This document shows positions 63,301-64,000 of a stretch of 64,000 nt of DNA, piece by piece; position 1 is the first letter of the stretch; every line of letters starts with the position of its first letter. Under the pieces are notes generated by a model. It was not told the DNA's origin and made no database searches. It was given only the letters and a program-made list of their open reading frames with translations. The translations under genes were made by a program, and so were the position numbers. Source of the stretch: CBFIDA01 sp965661085 (GTDB lineage: Bacteria; Pseudomonadota; Gammaproteobacteria; Comchoanobacterales; Comchoanobacteraceae); assembly GCA_965661085.1 (NCBI GenBank), contig CBFIDA010000001.1, positions 124,001 through 188,000 of the forward strand. The letters are read 5' to 3'.

Positions 63301-63511
63301 TGCACGTGTGGGCAACATTTATGTCAACCGCAACATGATCGGTGCGGTGGTCGGCGTACAACCTTTTGGTGGCGAGGGACTCTCTGGCACAGGCCCCAAA
63401 GCAGGTGGCCCATGGTACCTGACACGCTTGTGCCGCGAACAAACCATCAGCACCAACACCACAGCAGTTGGTGGCAATGCCAGCTTGATGAGCATGACCG
63501 ATGAGGATTGA
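60359..63511 (+). CDS. putA: Bifunctional proline dehydrogenase / P5C dehydrogenase, no DNA-binding domain
   Basis: It oxidises proline to glutamate in two steps, giving electrons to quinone and NAD. From ATG 60359 (GAAGGA at spacing eight) the protein has 1050 aa. The proline dehydrogenase barrel covers about 130-480 (KLSALHPRYEW, YLRATSATIDWL, RLVKGAYWDTEVK, GKHADLLPYLVRRLLENGAN). The aldehyde dehydrogenase covers about 550-1035 (PWNFPLAIFTGQ, GSTATGKMM, AETGGQNAM with catalytic Glu, GQRCSALR with catalytic Cys, EEVFGPI). E. coli PutA has 1320 residues with an N-terminal ribbon-helix-helix repressor; that domain is absent, so autorepression is not expected. The frame is open upstream to 60164 but crosses the promoter. 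Confidence 0.95.
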   Translation: MSIFSCPMPDPSGSKSALYQAMRQDEKQCVETLLQGARWSKDDVQAIQKKARTWVMALRKKRLSGLSLDAFFMQYQLSSEEGIALMCLAEALLRIPDKHNIDALIADKISDMDWLRQTGKSDSFLVNASTWGLALGSQVVTSAKPQSSLTASIKNITSRLGNPLLRQAIKQSMALLGQQFVMGESIEEACQRAEKSGDQILHSYDMLGEGAKTHEDAERYFQAYLHAIDVLKTTPSDDQDLLRRPSISVKLSALHPRYEWSHQKICVPALADKLTQLALQAKAANVGLTMDAEEADRLDLSLMIFEQVFASEALKGWAGLGLAIQAYLRATSATIDWLAALAKQHDKKIPVRLVKGAYWDTEVKDTQVRGLKTFPVFTRKIYTDVHYLACMQKMIDHIDCIYPQFATHNAFSVAAVLQALPDPETFEFQCLHGMGETLYEEVLKHHPKLRCRHYAPVGKHADLLPYLVRRLLENGANSSFVNQILNPDVPIEDIIANPYCQAETYIQTCVQHPAIATPNALFGRDRPNSKGLNLNEAPSTHELCQAMNAYTPPKQVGPIVHGIRGHQDSEHIVMHDPANHQRILTQGHLATAAQVEQAIQRATLAFEDWHVLPVTERAAILRKAAQLLQARHASWMALCIREAGKIWHDAVDEIREAIDFLEYYATLAEQTLETKILPGPTGEENRWQPQGRGVFLCISPWNFPLAIFTGQVAAALVAGNTVLAKPATQTMTIAHEMVKLFLEAGLPQGALQLLPGRRDVIGTPLLQNPNIQGVMLTGSTATGKMMAQTLAARPGPIVPLIAETGGQNAMIVDSTALPEQVVQDVVDSAFKSAGQRCSALRILFVQDDISDKIITMLQGAMATLSIGDPVSLAVDIGPVIDQKALDTLTAHQSYLEAHGAKKLAQCTMPADLHGHYFAPVAYALDDIDLLKEEVFGPILHIVRFKGADLHQIVDQINQTGYGLTLGIHSRIERTVQAVVKRARVGNIYVNRNMIGAVVGVQPFGGEGLSGTGPKAGGPWYLTRLCREQTISTNTTAVGGNASLMSMTDED

Positions 63512-63524
63512 AGCGATGCCACAA

Positions 63525-63563
63525 CGCAAAGCACCGCCAGGGGCGGTGCTTTGCGATTTTCTT
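63525..63563 (+). terminator. Strong intrinsic terminator after putA
   Basis: CGCAAAGCACCGCC (63525-63538) pairs perfectly with GGCGGTGCTTTGCG (63542-63555) around a 3-base loop, followed by ATTTTCTT. It begins 14 bases after the putA stop. Confidence 0.92.
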
Positions 63564-63629
63564 AAGGAGAAATTGTTGTCTTTGTCATGATTTCATCTTA
63601 ACGCACACACCTTAAATGAGCCTTAAAGC

Positions 63630-63848
63630 CTACTTTTTTTTTGAGGGCAGTGTTGGCTTGTTTCTCAACTTCCTGAAGGCCCAGCACCTGTAAGGCGACT
63701 GATTCACTGAAGCTTCAAAGGAACCCAGCACAAACACTGGCGGGTCAGGGGGCGTTGCCTGGGGTCTAAGCGGAGGCGCTGGCGGACATACCATGCCGCA
63801 TGATGGCGTTGGATTGATCTCTGCATCGGGAGAAGAGGCTTTCTGCAT
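63630..63848 (-). CDS. Possible small proline-rich protein (72 aa)
   Basis: The frame begins MQKASSPDAEINPTPSCG, has a proline-rich middle (PPAPPLRPQATPPDPP) and ends LPSKKK. AGAG lies eight bases before the ATG. I recognise no family, and another reading frame is open across the same stretch. It is recorded only because the rest of the 490-base tail of the window (63512-64000) has no other gene candidate besides the putA terminator. Confidence 0.25.
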   Translation of the reverse strand: MQKASSPDAEINPTPSCGMVCPPAPPLRPQATPPDPPVFVLGSFEASVNQSPYRCWAFRKLRNKPTLPSKKK

Positions 63849-64000
63849 ATGATATCTCTGTCACAAACTGGCCCACAATGTAAGCCATATCTCAACACAC
63901 TGCAACCTTTGAAGACATGCGCCTGCCCAAACACACATCACATAAGTGCATGCACATGATTGGGGCCTTGCCTTAAAACCCATACAAAACATAACATTAA

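Noticed and set aside
63704..63934. 76-codon frame overlapping the proline-rich candidate near the window end
   Set aside because: It lacks a ribosome site and any recognisable feature; neither frame can be preferred with confidence.
1..64000. tRNA, rRNA, CRISPR arrays, insertion sequences or prophage genes
   Set aside because: No cloverleaf with conserved T-loop, no regular spaced repeats, and no transposase or phage protein were found on either strand by eye.

Overview
The window is 64 kb of a roughly 50% GC, gene-dense bacterial chromosome. The essential-gene order is gammaproteobacterial: rpsB-tsf-pyrH-frr-uppS-cdsA, bamA-skp-lpxD-fabZ-lpxA, rnhB-dnaE, lepA-lepB-rnc-era-recO and hemD-hemX-hemY, with map divergent from rpsB. 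Several genes normally inside these blocks are absent here (dxr, rseP, lpxB, accA). There are orphan polytopic membrane proteins, a cluster of eukaryote-like leucine-rich-repeat (LRR) proteins, a histone-H1-like basic protein and two visibly broken genes. Together these suggest a host-associated, possibly intracellular gammaproteobacterium of the Legionella/Coxiella kind. That placement is inference; no rRNA or tRNA gene is visible.

Layout. 1-8973: electron-transfer and amino-acid catabolism (etfB end, etfA, alanine dehydrogenase, M17 aminopeptidase, ETF-quinone oxidoreductase, uracil-DNA glycosylase), with a 959-aa orphan membrane protein on the other strand. 8954-11431: two paralogous membrane-protein genes, one cut in half by an in-frame TGA. 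11533-20842: dnaE, rnhB, lpxA, fabZ, lpxD, skp and bamA on the minus strand, with a terminator-like hairpin directly before lpxD. 21012-21290: histone-like gene. 21360-26130: cdsA to rpsB. 26409-30773: DUF192 protein, map, sodC, a small membrane-protein gene frameshifted by a 20-bp tandem duplication, and malic enzyme.

30916-33808 is the most unusual part. It holds a secreted repeat protein, two small His/Cys-rich peptides sharing the N-terminal motif HISC, and two tandem ATP-grasp-like proteins, of which the second looks degenerate. Conserved start, variable tail and adjacent ATP-grasp enzymes are the layout of a ribosomal-peptide modification cluster. An LpxL-like acyltransferase follows.

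34860-41601: a secreted protein, an SLC13-type transporter, a NIF3-associated-domain protein, TrkH and PolA (with a change in the 3'-5' exonuclease motif). 41670-46341: four LRR proteins plus a small protein. All have long N-termini lacking acidic residues and resembling organelle presequences. 46356-54500: hemY, hemX, hemD, recO, era, rnc, lepB and lepA. 54637-56448: a second orphan membrane protein. 56792-59244: the methionine importer metNIQ. 59245-59943: a DUF374 acyltransferase. 60359-63511: a PutA lacking the DNA-binding domain, closed by a strong terminator.

Amino-acid use is a common thread. Peptidase, alanine dehydrogenase, PutA, malic enzyme and methionine uptake, with electrons fed to quinone through ETF and PutA, fit growth on host-derived amino acids.
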